From Roseiarcus sp963794155 (GTDB lineage: Bacteria > Pseudomonadota > Alphaproteobacteria > Rhizobiales > Beijerinckiaceae), in contig CAWCCX010000013.1 in the NCBI GenBank assembly GCA_963794155.1, forward strand, positions 248,001-312,000: a stretch of DNA of 64,000 nt, read 5' to 3'. How positions within the stretch are numbered: the first letter of the stretch is position 1; the number at the start of each line of letters is the position of its first letter. Of this stretch, positions 9,004 through 19,968 are shown piece by piece. Below the pieces are notes generated by a model, which was given only the letters and a program-made list of their open reading frames with translations, ran no database searches and was not told where the DNA came from. The translations under genes and the position numbers were made by a program.

Positions 9004-9320
9004 GGATGGGGTCGCGGCGGCAGGGACGGAATCGAAGTGACGGTTTATTGCATCGAAACGCCAATGCAATAGGAGCAACAAGAAAAGATTGTGCCCAAGG
9101 CGAGTCGGCATTCCCGAATGGCCGGTGCTCAATTCCAAGAAACCTCGAAATCGAGGCGTTCCGCGGGGCGGAAATTCATCGAAGCGATCGGTCAAGGCGA
9201 CCGCGGCCGATCCCTCGACAGTCTTCGACTACACCACGCGCGGCACGGATCGCCCAGGTAATGGGGCGTCGTGGCTAGGGGTTTTTGGGATGCTAAGCAG
9301 TCAGCGACCGCGCTCCGCCT
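9004..9320. other. Gene-free junk-like stretch with mobile-element character
   Basis: Apart from the repeats at 8964-9003 and the maeB duplicate at 9189-9245, this interval has no supported gene. Short frames on both strands are open but show no coding signature. The combination of phased repeats and a dislocated gene fragment is what a decayed insertion boundary looks like. Confidence 0.5.
9189..9245 (+). pseudogene. 57-bp duplicated fragment of maeB
   Basis: These 57 bases match 14890-14946, inside the intact malic enzyme gene, with two mismatches. They are in the same orientation and translate to VKATAADPSTVFDYTTRG versus VKAIAADPSTVFDYTTRG in MaeB. Sequence on either side is unrelated to maeB. 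The two copies bracket about 5.6 kb that holds the cyclase gene, a cyclase-ATPase fragment and the radical SAM locus. Confidence 0.9.
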
Positions 9321-11186
9321 TCATTCCTCCGCAAACCCCGCCTTGCGCAGACCCTCGTCGCGGGTCTGAAGGTCGTAGGGGACGTGCTCTCGAAACCATT
9401 TGATGGTGAAGCTTGGGTTGACGCGAAGGGTTTCGGCCACGAACGGCTTTGCCTCGTCCATTTTGCCCAAAAGCGCATAAGAAGCGGCGAGGTTTGCATA
9501 GATCCAGTAATGATGATCGCCGGCGTCGAACGCCTTTTTATATTCGACGAGCGCGGATTCGGGACGACCGGAGCCAATTTCTATGTCGCCAAGCGACGTA
9601 ATCATGGTCGCCATACGCGGATCATGCGGGCTCAACCGCATCGCCTGTTGCAAATCGGATTTCGCCTCGTCGAAACGGCCCAGGAATATTTCCGCGAGCG
9701 CTCGCGTATGGTAGAAATCTTGATTGTTCGGATTGATATCGAGGCCAGCGTTGGCAGAGCGGATGGCCTCGTCATAACGGCGCGACAGAGCCAAGTAAAT
9801 GCTTTTCGTCTCGTACGGTACGTCGTAATCCGGTGCGAGCGCGATCGCTCGGTCTGCCTGACCAAGTATTTTGGCGTCGTAATCGGTCCCGGGATTTCCG
9901 AATCCAAAAAAGTACTCCTGGAAATATGTGCCAGCCAAACCGGCGATCGCCGCCGCGTTGTTGGGATCGATTGCGAGCGCCTGTTCGAACAAAGTCCGCG
10001 CCGCATCGTTCTTCTCCTTGCTGGGCTGAAAAAGCTCGTTGTTGTAGAGCGCCAGACCGCGCATGACGAGATCGTTCGCATCCGGGTTGGTCGAGCGGGC
10101 GCCCTTCGCCGCTTCCGCCTTAATAAGTGCTGCGTCCAACGTGTTGGCCAACCGCGCGACGATCTGATCCTGCAGCTTGAACAGGTCGGCCATGTCTTCC
10201 TCAAATCGCTCGGCCCAGAGGTGCGCGCCGAACTCGGTATCGATGAGTTGGGCGTTGACCCGCACCCGATTTTGGTCGCGCTGGACCGAGCCTTCGAGCA
10301 CATAGCGAACGCCGAGTTCCTTGCCGATCTCCTTGGCGTCGATTGGTTTGCCCTTGTAGGCGAAAGCGGTGTTGCGGGCGATCACGAAACTGTCGTGGAT
10401 GCGCGACAGTTCGGTGGTCAGATTTTCAGTGATCCCGTCAGCGAAATAATCCTGCGCCGGATCGCCCGAGAGATTGGCGAAGGGCAGCACAACAATTGAA
10501 AGATGCGCGGCCTCGGCGGGACGGTTCGCGCCGACGAAATACCAGGCGCCGGCCGCGACCAATATGACCAACGCCACGAACCCGAGCGCGAGCCGCGCGA
10601 GCGACGAACGCCTTTTCGGTTCGGCGGGCTTGGCCTCGGTTGCAGGTTTCGCTTGGGCGGGGACGCCCACTTGCAGCGAATAGACCCGGATCGACCTTTC
10701 GATGTTCTTGAGCTGCGTCTGGCCGAGATCCGTGACCGCCATATCGAGCCTGCCGCTCACCTGACGGTAGGCGTCCTCTGACAGACAGACCGCTCCAGGC
10801 TCAGCGATCCCTTCCAGTCGCGCGGCGATGTTGACGCCGTCGCCCATCAGGTCGCCATCGCTCTCCTCGACGACGTCGCCCAAATGAATGCCGATGCGAA
10901 ATTCTATGCGTTTGTCGAGCGCCACCCCCGCATTGCGCTCTACCATGGCGTGCTGCACCTCGAGCGCGCAGCGCACCGCGTCGACTACGCTGCGGAACTC
11001 GATAATGGTGCCGTCGCCGGTGCGCTTGACGATCCGGCCGTGATGAACGGAGATTGTGGGATCAATCAGATCGCTGCGCAGGGTTCGGAGCCGGGCGAGG
11101 ATGCGATCTTCGTCCGCGCCAGCGAGCCGGCTGTAGCCGACGACGTCGGACACCAGGATTGCCGCGAGCTTCCGAGTTTCGGTCAC
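9321..11186 (-). CDS. Membrane-anchored class III cyclase with TolB-like and TPR domains
   Basis: 621-aa protein. The cyclase catalytic domain shows ILVSDVVGYSRL and RTGDGTIIEF for the two metal-binding strands and MGDGVNIAARLEG. A single TM helix follows at about residues 199-217 (LALGFVALVILVAAGAWYFVG), then a TolB/FlgO-like domain (IVVLPFANLSGDPAQDYFADGITENLTTELSRI), then TPR repeats to the end. This architecture is abundant in Bradyrhizobium-like genomes and places the cyclase in the cytoplasm with the repeats in the periplasm. GTG at 11186 is chosen: it follows GAGGGAGCA and begins the conserved TETRKLAAILVSDVVGYS; the longer frame to 11249 adds an atypical leader. Confidence 0.9.
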   Translation of the reverse strand: MTETRKLAAILVSDVVGYSRLAGADEDRILARLRTLRSDLIDPTISVHHGRIVKRTGDGTIIEFRSVVDAVRCALEVQHAMVERNAGVALDKRIEFRIGIHLGDVVEESDGDLMGDGVNIAARLEGIAEPGAVCLSEDAYRQVSGRLDMAVTDLGQTQLKNIERSIRVYSLQVGVPAQAKPATEAKPAEPKRRSSLARLALGFVALVILVAAGAWYFVGANRPAEAAHLSIVVLPFANLSGDPAQDYFADGITENLTTELSRIHDSFVIARNTAFAYKGKPIDAKEIGKELGVRYVLEGSVQRDQNRVRVNAQLIDTEFGAHLWAERFEEDMADLFKLQDQIVARLANTLDAALIKAEAAKGARSTNPDANDLVMRGLALYNNELFQPSKEKNDAARTLFEQALAIDPNNAAAIAGLAGTYFQEYFFGFGNPGTDYDAKILGQADRAIALAPDYDVPYETKSIYLALSRRYDEAIRSANAGLDINPNNQDFYHTRALAEIFLGRFDEAKSDLQQAMRLSPHDPRMATMITSLGDIEIGSGRPESALVEYKKAFDAGDHHYWIYANLAASYALLGKMDEAKPFVAETLRVNPSFTIKWFREHVPYDLQTRDEGLRKAGFAEE

Positions 11187-11337
11187 TGCTCCCTCCGGAT
11201 GCCGGCAGTGTAGCACCAATCCAAGCGCGGCGCCGCTCGATCGCCCCACAGCTGTGCTTGGGCGAATGGCAACTTTTGGGGCGACCTCAGAACAATGAAA
11301 CTTGGTCGGGGTAAGCCCGTCCTCTACCGCCGTTCTG

Positions 11338-11637
11338 GCGCAACCTCGCCATTACCGCACGATTCTCGACGAGGGGCGTCTCGCCGACCTCCAGAACACT
11401 TTGAGGCTGATCGGCCTCGATGCGGCCGAATACGCGCCCCTACTCGCGCCGCTGGTCGACATTCCGCTGCCGGAGGACCGCCGGGTGAAGTTTACGCCCG
11501 AGGAATTGCGGCGCCGGCAACTGGCGGCGATGACCGCCTGGGTCTTGGCAGGCGCGCGGTCGCAGCCGGCCGTCATCGTCTTCGAGGATCTGCATTGGGC
11601 CGATCCGCGGGAGGTGGTCGCGAGGTCTTGGCCTTGA
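11338..11637 (+). pseudogene. Fragment of a cyclase-associated AAA ATPase
   Basis: An isolated piece of the STAND-type ATPase domain that follows class III cyclase domains. It reads RHYRTILDEGRLADLQ, then LAPLVDIPLPEDRR, then AVIVFEDLHWADP, a Walker B region with the ExLHWxDP signature. There is no Walker A or cyclase domain upstream and the frame stops soon after Walker B. It is not collinear with either intact cyclase gene and is best read as debris of a third copy. Confidence 0.75.
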
Positions 11638-11831
11638 ACAAGTATATGGTGTGAAGTGTGTCTTAGTTTCCTCTAAATATGATTGACAACTCTCTAGATT
11701 TATGATCATTTCCGAATGGGCTTCTTGGTTTTGGCGAAGCTGTACTTTATTCACGCCCGCTTCCTGCGATACTCTAAGTCCACACGGTTCTCAGGGAGTG
11801 GCAGAGAAATTGCGATCATAGGGAGGTGCTC
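11638..11831 (+). promoter_or_regulatory. AT-rich leader with candidate promoter elements for the peptide/radical SAM locus
   Basis: Base composition drops sharply in GC here. A consensus -35 hexamer TTGACA lies at 11683-11688 and TATGAT hexamers at 11678-11683 and 11701-11706, but none gives the ideal 16-18 bp spacing. The leader ends in a strong Shine-Dalgarno (GGGAGGTG, 11821-11828) just upstream of the ATG at 11832. I take this as the promoter region without assigning a start site. Confidence 0.4.
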
Positions 11832-12125
11832 ATGGCAAACCTGATTTCTGCCCTCGGTATCGAACGCGAACTTCTCGCCGACAGGCTTGCAGCTCCCCTA
11901 GCCAAGCTCTTGTCGGACGCTGGGACGCCGGTAACTACGGATAGCCTTCGTGCCGCCATCCTCGACAGAAACACCGCTATCAACTTCCCCAATTTCACCA
12001 TCAGCCGTGTAGCGGATGAAGTCGTTGTGGAAGTAGTAGTCACTGAGGTGGTGGTAACTGATAGCCTCGAAGCAAGGCCAAGGCTGGTGATGCGGCGAGA
12101 GATAAGGAAACCCGATCAAAAGTAA
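11832..12125 (+). CDS. Candidate RiPP precursor peptide with triple VVV repeat
   Basis: 97-aa peptide, no family recognised. Start fixed by GGGAGGTGCTC-ATG, one of the best ribosome sites in the window. Residues 1-45 are predicted helical and leader-like (MANLISALGIERELLADRL...). Residues 62-76 hold the repeat DE-VVV-E-VVV-TE-VVV-T, and the tail (80-97) is Arg/Lys-rich. The nine Val codons use all four synonyms (GTC GTT GTG / GTA GTA GTC / GTG GTG GTA), so the repeat is kept at protein level and is not a fresh DNA duplication. It sits 207 bp upstream of the radical SAM/cupin fusion on the same strand, in the same AT-richer block. A precursor role is inference from this arrangement. It could also be an unrelated small protein. 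Confidence 0.6.
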   Translation: MANLISALGIERELLADRLAAPLAKLLSDAGTPVTTDSLRAAILDRNTAINFPNFTISRVADEVVVEVVVTEVVVTDSLEARPRLVMRREIRKPDQK

Positions 12126-12332
12126 TTTCGATTTGTTATTCAGGTTCCGCTATCTTATTCGGGCCGGCGCAAAAGAGGCCGAGATAATCTGTGCGCGCTT
12201 TTCAGTGGGGCAGCGCAGCCAGAAACATGTTGCGTTCAATCGGCGGTGCGGGGAGGAAGTGGAGCGTCGATCCGAACATCTCCTAGCGGGGAGTCGAGAT
12301 TTGCGGCTGGGTTTTTTCATTGAGGAAATGAC

Positions 12333-14204
12333 ATGACTACCTCGCAAAGCGGAGTCATCAATTTTTCAGAGCTTACGTTAACTCTCGTGTATCGCTGCAA
12401 TTATCGGTGTCCGTCGTGTCTCGTCGGAGACATGCTGTCGTCGAAAGAGCATCTCTCCTATGATGAGGCCGTAAATATCATCAATTCTGCGGCCGATTTA
12501 GAAACAATCGGCGGCGTCGCGTTTGTTGGCGGCGAACCGTTTCTTGTGCACCCGCTCATGGTACGGATCGCGAGATACGTCTTTGAGCGTTACAATGTGC
12601 CATTGACCGCGTCGACGAACTCATATTGGGCCAAAAGTCTTGAGAGCGCCCGTCAAAAGCTTGAACGCCTAGCGCAGTACGGAATGAAGTCCTTGCTGTT
12701 AAGCTGGGACGATTTCCATTCTCTTTTCGGAAATATTGAGCAAATCGCCAACGCGATCACGGCATGCAATGAGTTCGACATTCAGCCCGTCATTCAGAAT
12801 ATCTATATCAAGGGGGCAACTCGAATAGATTCCATCAAAGAAACCCTGGGACGCTTGTGCGACACTGAACGCGTCAGGTGGGTCGAGAATCCCTGCATTC
12901 CGATCGGCCTGGGTTCAAACATTGAGGTTGAAAAACAGCCGCTCGCTGAAATCGACGACATGCCGTATGGCCGCTGCAGTGCAGGAAACGTGATCAACGT
13001 CCAAGCGAATGGGGACGTCAAGCCGTGTTGCGGCGCCGGATTGATGGTCGACAGACTGACAATGGGGAACATCAAATCCGATTCGCTGGCTAACATAATC
13101 AGAAGGTCGTCGGTAAATCCACTATTCAACTCCTTGGTCGCCTTTAAGGGGCCGAAGCATCTCGTCGAGTTGTTGCGACAGGCGAACCGCGCGGACCTGG
13201 TTCCAGGCAGGGTGACGGATCCATGCGACGCATGCCAGAAAATCCTGGGAAACGTGGAGGCATTCGCTGTCATTGCTGAGTCATTGCAGGCGCAGCAAGT
13301 GCAAATGCTTCTGACCCGCGTGGCGAGCGAACAATTCTCGCGTGCGGTCGACGCTGACGCCGTGACGCCCGAGACTTCATTCGCGCTCGTACCGAATTTC
13401 GATTCGGCGGACCAAGTCCCTGTCCTCGATCTCGAGGAGACCCACAGCAACTTTTTCGCAGAAAGCGTTTCAGAGCACAGACGACCGGTCCTCCTGAGAT
13501 CCACCGGTCTTAAAAAAAATACAGCCGTCGAGAAATGGCGGGACATGGATTACCTCCGAAGACTGGCTGGAGACCAACTGGTAGGGGTAACTCAGGGTTT
13601 AACCCTGGACGCACGCACGAAAAGGCTGGCTCGCTTCTGCGAGTATTTAGATTTAATCACTAATAGCTGTTATTCCAAGGAGTATGCTTCCTATCTACAA
13701 AATCATGATGTACCGTCGGCAATGTTGACGGACGTAGAGAGACCGCTCGAGCTATTTCGTAACTGGAGTAGCGCCGTCCGATCATCAGAAAGCGGTGCAT
13801 TCATAAAGATGTTCGTTGGACGATACAGCTTCACCGACTGTCACGAACATGGGGGCTATGACGCATTTATGTATCAAGTCACCGGTCGAAAGGAACTCTT
13901 GCTACATGAACCTAGCAAGGAGAATACGGAAGCGCTTTACATAGGTTCGCGAAAGAATTGGTCGCCCGTTCGCTTCCTCAAGCCCGAGCTAGAACGCTAT
14001 CCGCTTTTTAAAAACAACAGGCCGACCTATACCGTCGTTCACGCGGGAGAAGCGCTGTTCATACCCGACGGCTGGTTCCATGCAGTAGCCTCTCTCGGTG
14101 AAGAGGTCGCAATAACCCTCACATATTTCTTTCCCGTCTCGGTGAGTCGGACGGTAGCGGAGTCATCACTGGTACCGCAACTAACAGCGACCCATTTAGC
14201 GTAA
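12333..14204 (+). CDS. Radical SAM/SPASM-like protein fused to a cupin_8/JmjC-like domain
   Basis: 623 aa in two enzyme modules. The radical SAM module has C22-x3-C26-x2-C29 (CNYRCPSC), the GGEP motif at 66-69, and auxiliary-cluster cysteines C215, C232, C233, C298 and C301 in a SPASM-like arrangement (NVQANGDVKPCCGAG). Residues about 360-603 form a cupin_8/JmjC-like domain: CHEHGGYDAF (H504, E505, H506, D510) precedes QVTGRKELLLHEP, and GEALFIPDGWFHAV supplies the distal His (H583), as expected for a 2-oxoglutarate/Fe(II) hydroxylase. Start: GAGGAAATGAC-ATG. Radical SAM/SPASM enzymes commonly modify ribosomal peptides, and cupin_8 enzymes hydroxylate side chains, so the fusion could make two successive modifications on the peptide at 11832. 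Base composition is AT-richer than the neighbours, suggesting transfer. Confidence 0.88.
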   Translation: MTTSQSGVINFSELTLTLVYRCNYRCPSCLVGDMLSSKEHLSYDEAVNIINSAADLETIGGVAFVGGEPFLVHPLMVRIARYVFERYNVPLTASTNSYWAKSLESARQKLERLAQYGMKSLLLSWDDFHSLFGNIEQIANAITACNEFDIQPVIQNIYIKGATRIDSIKETLGRLCDTERVRWVENPCIPIGLGSNIEVEKQPLAEIDDMPYGRCSAGNVINVQANGDVKPCCGAGLMVDRLTMGNIKSDSLANIIRRSSVNPLFNSLVAFKGPKHLVELLRQANRADLVPGRVTDPCDACQKILGNVEAFAVIAESLQAQQVQMLLTRVASEQFSRAVDADAVTPETSFALVPNFDSADQVPVLDLEETHSNFFAESVSEHRRPVLLRSTGLKKNTAVEKWRDMDYLRRLAGDQLVGVTQGLTLDARTKRLARFCEYLDLITNSCYSKEYASYLQNHDVPSAMLTDVERPLELFRNWSSAVRSSESGAFIKMFVGRYSFTDCHEHGGYDAFMYQVTGRKELLLHEPSKENTEALYIGSRKNWSPVRFLKPELERYPLFKNNRPTYTVVHAGEALFIPDGWFHAVASLGEEVAITLTYFFPVSVSRTVAESSLVPQLTATHLA

Positions 14205-14723
14205 AGACCCAGCAAGATTTGCGTGTCGCCGAGTGGCCGAAACTTAGGCAAGTTTCGTTCTACCACTGGCTCTGCGTTAATTATGACGCCGCTTCCCTTG
14301 TCAAGCTGTCGTAGTCCGCTTGGTCGTCTGCCGTCACTATAGCGATGCGAACAAGGTCGGCCCTTAGTGCCGTCAGGCCGTGACGGTCACCGCCATCCTC
14401 GGCCGCGCCGTGCGGGCACGTTATAACGACGACGGCGCGACTCCTCGACGTCCGCCGGCGATCTGCTACGTCCGTTTCACGCGTCGAAACCGGTCAGGCT
14501 GATTGGGTTCTAACCCAGGCCTGCGTCGGACTCTCGCCAATTTGCCAAATGCCCGACGTCCGCTCAGTATGGCCGTCAGTCGAAACGGCGCTTCTCATCG
14601 CCCATGAATAAGGCGCGCCGTCGGGGGAAACCGATCGGATGACGCTGCGCAAGACCCCACCGCGTCGGCATTTTGACCGGCGATGCGCGCTCCCAATTCG
14701 AAAATTCAGGCAGGATCTGAATT
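14205..14723. other. Intergenic region upstream of maeB
   Basis: About 520 bp with no gene I can support. GC content rises back to background after roughly 14290, marking the right edge of the AT-richer block. It contains the hairpin at 14232-14267 and must hold the maeB promoter, but no clear -35/-10 pair is visible. Confidence 0.5.
14232..14267. other. Two-tier hairpin 3' of the radical SAM gene
   Basis: CGAAACTT / AAGTTTCG (14238-14245 with 14250-14257, loop AGGC) forms a perfect 8-bp stem, and an outer AGTGG / CCACT pair (14232-14236 with 14263-14267) can extend it. It lies 27 bp after the stop codon, where a transcription terminator would be expected, but there is no T-tract on either strand. 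Confidence 0.45.
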
Positions 14724-17009
<2,286 letters not shown>

Positions 17010-17100
17010 GCCGGATCGGATCGGCGGATCGCGGCCTATAGCACGCCGAGATCATGGGGAATCGAGGCGGCGGGGAGGCCAAAGCGCCGTGCGCGGCCAG

Positions 17101-17197
17101 AATTCCCTGCTCGCCGAAAAAAATTCCCTGCTCGCGCGAAAAAATTCCCTGCTCCCGGAGATAAAATTCCCTGCTCTGAGAAAGAAATTCCCTGCTC
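17101..17197. repeat. Five-copy AATTCCCTGCTC array, 21-22 bp period
   Basis: The 12-mer AATTCCCTGCTC (GAGCAGGGAATT on the other strand) starts at 17101, 17122, 17143, 17165 and 17186, giving spacings of 21, 21, 22 and 21 bp, or two helical turns. The spacers are A-rich or GC-rich and not conserved. The array fills the gap between maeB and the convergent glycosyltransferase gene, so it could also act on their 3' ends. Confidence 0.93.
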
Positions 17198-17205
17198 TTC
17201 GGCGC

Positions 17206-17967
17206 TCAGCCGACGCCGACCGTCGTGGTCTCGAGGCGCAGGATAGCCTTCTGATAGGCCCATTCGATGAGGCCGGCGGCCTGACCCGCGAGGCGACCGC
17301 TCTCGCGTCCGAGCTTCTTGAGCGTCGAGCCGCGGTGGGGCTGAGCGCTCCCGTCGGCGCCGGCCATTCCGGTGGCGAAAGACCGCCCGCCTTGTTCTGG
17401 CGGGAGAAGGTGATCCTGGATGGCGACGGCGGGAATGAGCTGATAGATGCGCAAGCCGACGCGGCGGGGGCGACTGGGGAATAGCGAATAATCGGCCGGC
17501 AGAGAGGCGTCGGCAGTCAATTCGAGATAGCGGGCGGCCCCCTCCCGGGTGAGGACATAAGCGGCGCTGCTTTGGTGGCGACTATGGAGCCTGGCGATCC
17601 CACGCCCGCCGACCGCGGCCGTTTTGTCGCTGAGCTCGACCGCCTGAAGATAGGTGTCGAGCTTCACCGAATGGGCGTCGGCCGGAATCCATGCTTGGCT
17701 CCCCATCAGGTCAGCAAACCCCGGCCAGACGTGCAGGTCGTCCTCCAGGAAACAGGCATGGGCGTCGCGCCCCTGCAAGAACTTCAGCCATGCGGCCCGG
17801 TGGCTTTCCAGGCACGCCAATTCGAACCGGGTGAGGCCTTTCGCCGTCGGCGGCCGGTCGGATCCGTCGACCGCGGACAGGCGCTCGAAGCCGATCCCGT
17901 TCAGCTGATTGCGCATGTGCGCGAGGCGGTCGGGGTGACGGTCGAGATTGATGAGATAAATCTTCAT
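17206..17967 (-). CDS. Glycosyltransferase family 25 (LPS/LOS-type) protein
   Basis: 253-aa cytoplasmic sugar transferase of the family that decorates lipooligosaccharide. It opens with MKIYLINLDRHPDRLAHM, the standard GT25 N-terminus, then RFELACLESHRAAWLKFL and CFLEDDLHVWPGF, which carries the EDD metal/sugar-nucleotide motif. The ATG at 17967 is chosen because it begins exactly at this motif; the frame is open to 18012. There are no other LPS genes nearby. It ends next to the repeat array at 17101-17197. Confidence 0.9.
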   Translation of the reverse strand: MKIYLINLDRHPDRLAHMRNQLNGIGFERLSAVDGSDRPPTAKGLTRFELACLESHRAAWLKFLQGRDAHACFLEDDLHVWPGFADLMGSQAWIPADAHSVKLDTYLQAVELSDKTAAVGGRGIARLHSRHQSSAAYVLTREGAARYLELTADASLPADYSLFPSRPRRVGLRIYQLIPAVAIQDHLLPPEQGGRSFATGMAGADGSAQPHRGSTLKKLGRESGRLAGQAAGLIEWAYQKAILRLETTTVGVG

Positions 17968-18042
17968 GGCCCGGACGCCCGGCGCTTCAAGTCGCTGTTC
18001 GCCCGGCGTCAAACGTTCGCGACGGCGCTCGAGGCTTGGAGC

Positions 18043-19968
18043 TCACACCTTCATCTGCGCTCCGAGTTCGACCACGCGATCGGAGGGCAAATTGAAGAAG
18101 TCCGGCGCGCTCGCCGCTTGCTTGGTCATGGCGATGAACAGTTTGTCCTGCCATTCGGGCATGCCGGAGTTGGGCGCGGTTTTCAGCGTCCGTCGGCCGA
18201 GGAAGAACGAAGTGGTCATGATGTCGAACTTAAGTCCGGCCTTTCGCATCGCCGCCAATGCCCGAGGGATGTTCGGCTGCTCCATATAGCCGAAATGGAG
18301 CGTAACCAACATGAAATCCGGCGACAGGCTGGTCATCTGGTAGCGACTTGCAGCCGGCACGCGCGGGGTCGTCTCGGTGCGGACATTCAGGAGGACGACG
18401 CGCTCGTGCAACACCTTGTTGTGCTTGAGGTTGTGCATGAGCGAGGACGGCGCGGAGGTCGGATCGTTGGTGAGGAAGACGGCGGTTCCGGGAACCCGGA
18501 CCGGTTTCGATTTCTCGAGCATCTTTATAAGGTCCAGCGTCGGGATCGAGTCCCGGTGGGTTCGAACGTGCAGGATCCCGCTGCCCCGCGACCAGGTCCA
18601 CATCAGAACGAACATCGCAGCGGCGAGCGTCAGCGGCACCCAACCGCCGTCCAAGACTTTATAGAGATTGGCGATAAAAAAGCCGACGTCGATCGAGAGA
18701 AACGCGCCAGTCAGGGTCAGCGCCGCCCAGAGCGGCCATCGCCACAGCTTCCACACCACGAAGAACGCAAGCGCGGTCGTCGCCACCATCGTGCCCGAGA
18801 CCGCGATTCCATAAGCGTTGGCCAAGGCGTCGGAGGAGCGGAACAGCAGCACCAGCCCCAGCACGCCGAACAGCAGCACCCGATTGACTCGCGGGATGAA
18901 AATCTGGCCCTCCTGGGTCGAGGAGGTATGGACGATCTCAAGGCGCGGCAGCAAACCGAGCTGGATCGCCTGGCTGGCGAGCGAATAGGCGCCGGTAATG
19001 ACGGCTTGGCTGGCGATCACGGTGGCGGCGGTCGACAAGAGAATCAGCGGCACCAAGCCCCATCCGGGCGCCATCAAATAAAAGGGATTCGCAACCGCCT
19101 TGGGGTCACTGAGGATCAGGGCGCCCTGGCCGAGATAATTGCACACCAGCGCTGGAAGAACGATGAACAGCCAGGCCGCCTGGATCGGCCGCCGGCCGAA
19201 ATGGCCCATGTCGGCGTAAAGCGCCTCCGCTCCGGTCACCGCCAGAAAGACAGCGCCGAGCACGATGAACCCGGTCGTCCCGTGGGCATGGATGAAGCCA
19301 AGGCCCGCCATTGGGCTAAGGGCCCCCAAGATGCTCCATGCCCAGGCGATATGCAGGACGCCAAGCACGGCGTTGACGGCGAAGAAGATCACCATGATCG
19401 GGCTGAAGAAGGCAGCGACTCTGGCCGTGCCCCGGCTCTGTGCGCCGAACAACAGGACAAGTATGACAATTGTCGCCGGCAGAACGTAAGCCCCGAGGCC
19501 GGCGTCGACCTGTTTGAGACCCTCGAGCGCGGAAAGAACGGAGATCGCCGGCGTGATCATCGCGTCGCCCGAGAACAGCGCCGACCCGGCCACTCCGAGG
19601 AAAAAAGCCAGCGTCGTCCGCTGTCCAAGCGCGCGTTGTGCAAGCGCCTTGAGCGACAGGATGCCGCCCTCGCCCTTGTTGTCGGCCTGCATCAGGAACA
19701 GCACGTATTTTCCGGTGACCACGATCAGCAGCGCCCAGATGATGAGCGAGACGACCCCAATCACCTCGGCTGGCCCGAGCGCGTCGCCCTTGAATTGACC
19801 CAGCGCCGCCTGCAGCGCGTAAAGGGGGCTCGTGCCGATGTCGCCGAAAACGACGCCGATCGAACCAAGCGCGAGAACCCAGAAATGCGCGGGCGAATGG
19901 GCGAGGCTCTCGCCCTCTCCGCTCACGGATGCGGGCGGAACGACGTCCTTCGAAATGGGGTGGGACAT
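18043..19968 (-). CDS. kup: Kup-type potassium uptake transporter
   Basis: 641-aa inner-membrane K+ uptake system. Characteristic KUP sequence is seen from the start (LALGSIGVVFGDIGTSPLYALQAAL), then GEGGILSLKALAQ, about 12 TM helices to residue ~440, and a C-terminal cytoplasmic domain (PRVPAASRYQMTSLSPDFMLVTLHFGYMEQPNIPRAL). The start is set at MSHPISK (19968), giving normal family length; the frame is open to 20013. It is transcribed toward the glycosyltransferase, 75 bp away. A 26-bp tandem repeat (20086-20146) lies in its upstream region. Confidence 0.95.
   Translation of the reverse strand: MSHPISKDVVPPASVSGEGESLAHSPAHFWVLALGSIGVVFGDIGTSPLYALQAALGQFKGDALGPAEVIGVVSLIIWALLIVVTGKYVLFLMQADNKGEGGILSLKALAQRALGQRTTLAFFLGVAGSALFSGDAMITPAISVLSALEGLKQVDAGLGAYVLPATIVILVLLFGAQSRGTARVAAFFSPIMVIFFAVNAVLGVLHIAWAWSILGALSPMAGLGFIHAHGTTGFIVLGAVFLAVTGAEALYADMGHFGRRPIQAAWLFIVLPALVCNYLGQGALILSDPKAVANPFYLMAPGWGLVPLILLSTAATVIASQAVITGAYSLASQAIQLGLLPRLEIVHTSSTQEGQIFIPRVNRVLLFGVLGLVLLFRSSDALANAYGIAVSGTMVATTALAFFVVWKLWRWPLWAALTLTGAFLSIDVGFFIANLYKVLDGGWVPLTLAAAMFVLMWTWSRGSGILHVRTHRDSIPTLDLIKMLEKSKPVRVPGTAVFLTNDPTSAPSSLMHNLKHNKVLHERVVLLNVRTETTPRVPAASRYQMTSLSPDFMLVTLHFGYMEQPNIPRALAAMRKAGLKFDIMTTSFFLGRRTLKTAPNSGMPEWQDKLFIAMTKQAASAPDFFNLPSDRVVELGAQMKV

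Noticed and set aside
12133..12336. 67-codon frame between the peptide and the radical SAM gene, overlapping it by ATGA
   Set aside because: TTG start without a ribosome site and Arg-rich, unstructured composition. The ATGA overlap may be chance.
14232..14267. Possible tRNA-Gly remnant on the minus strand
   Set aside because: The minus strand reads AGTGGTAGAACGAAACTTGCC, reminiscent of a tRNA D-arm and anticodon arm, but the loop is too long, the D-stem does not pair, and there is no T-arm or acceptor stem. Kept only as a hairpin.
17101..17197. CRISPR array
   Set aside because: Repeats are only 12 bp with about 9-bp spacers and there are no cas genes; not CRISPR.
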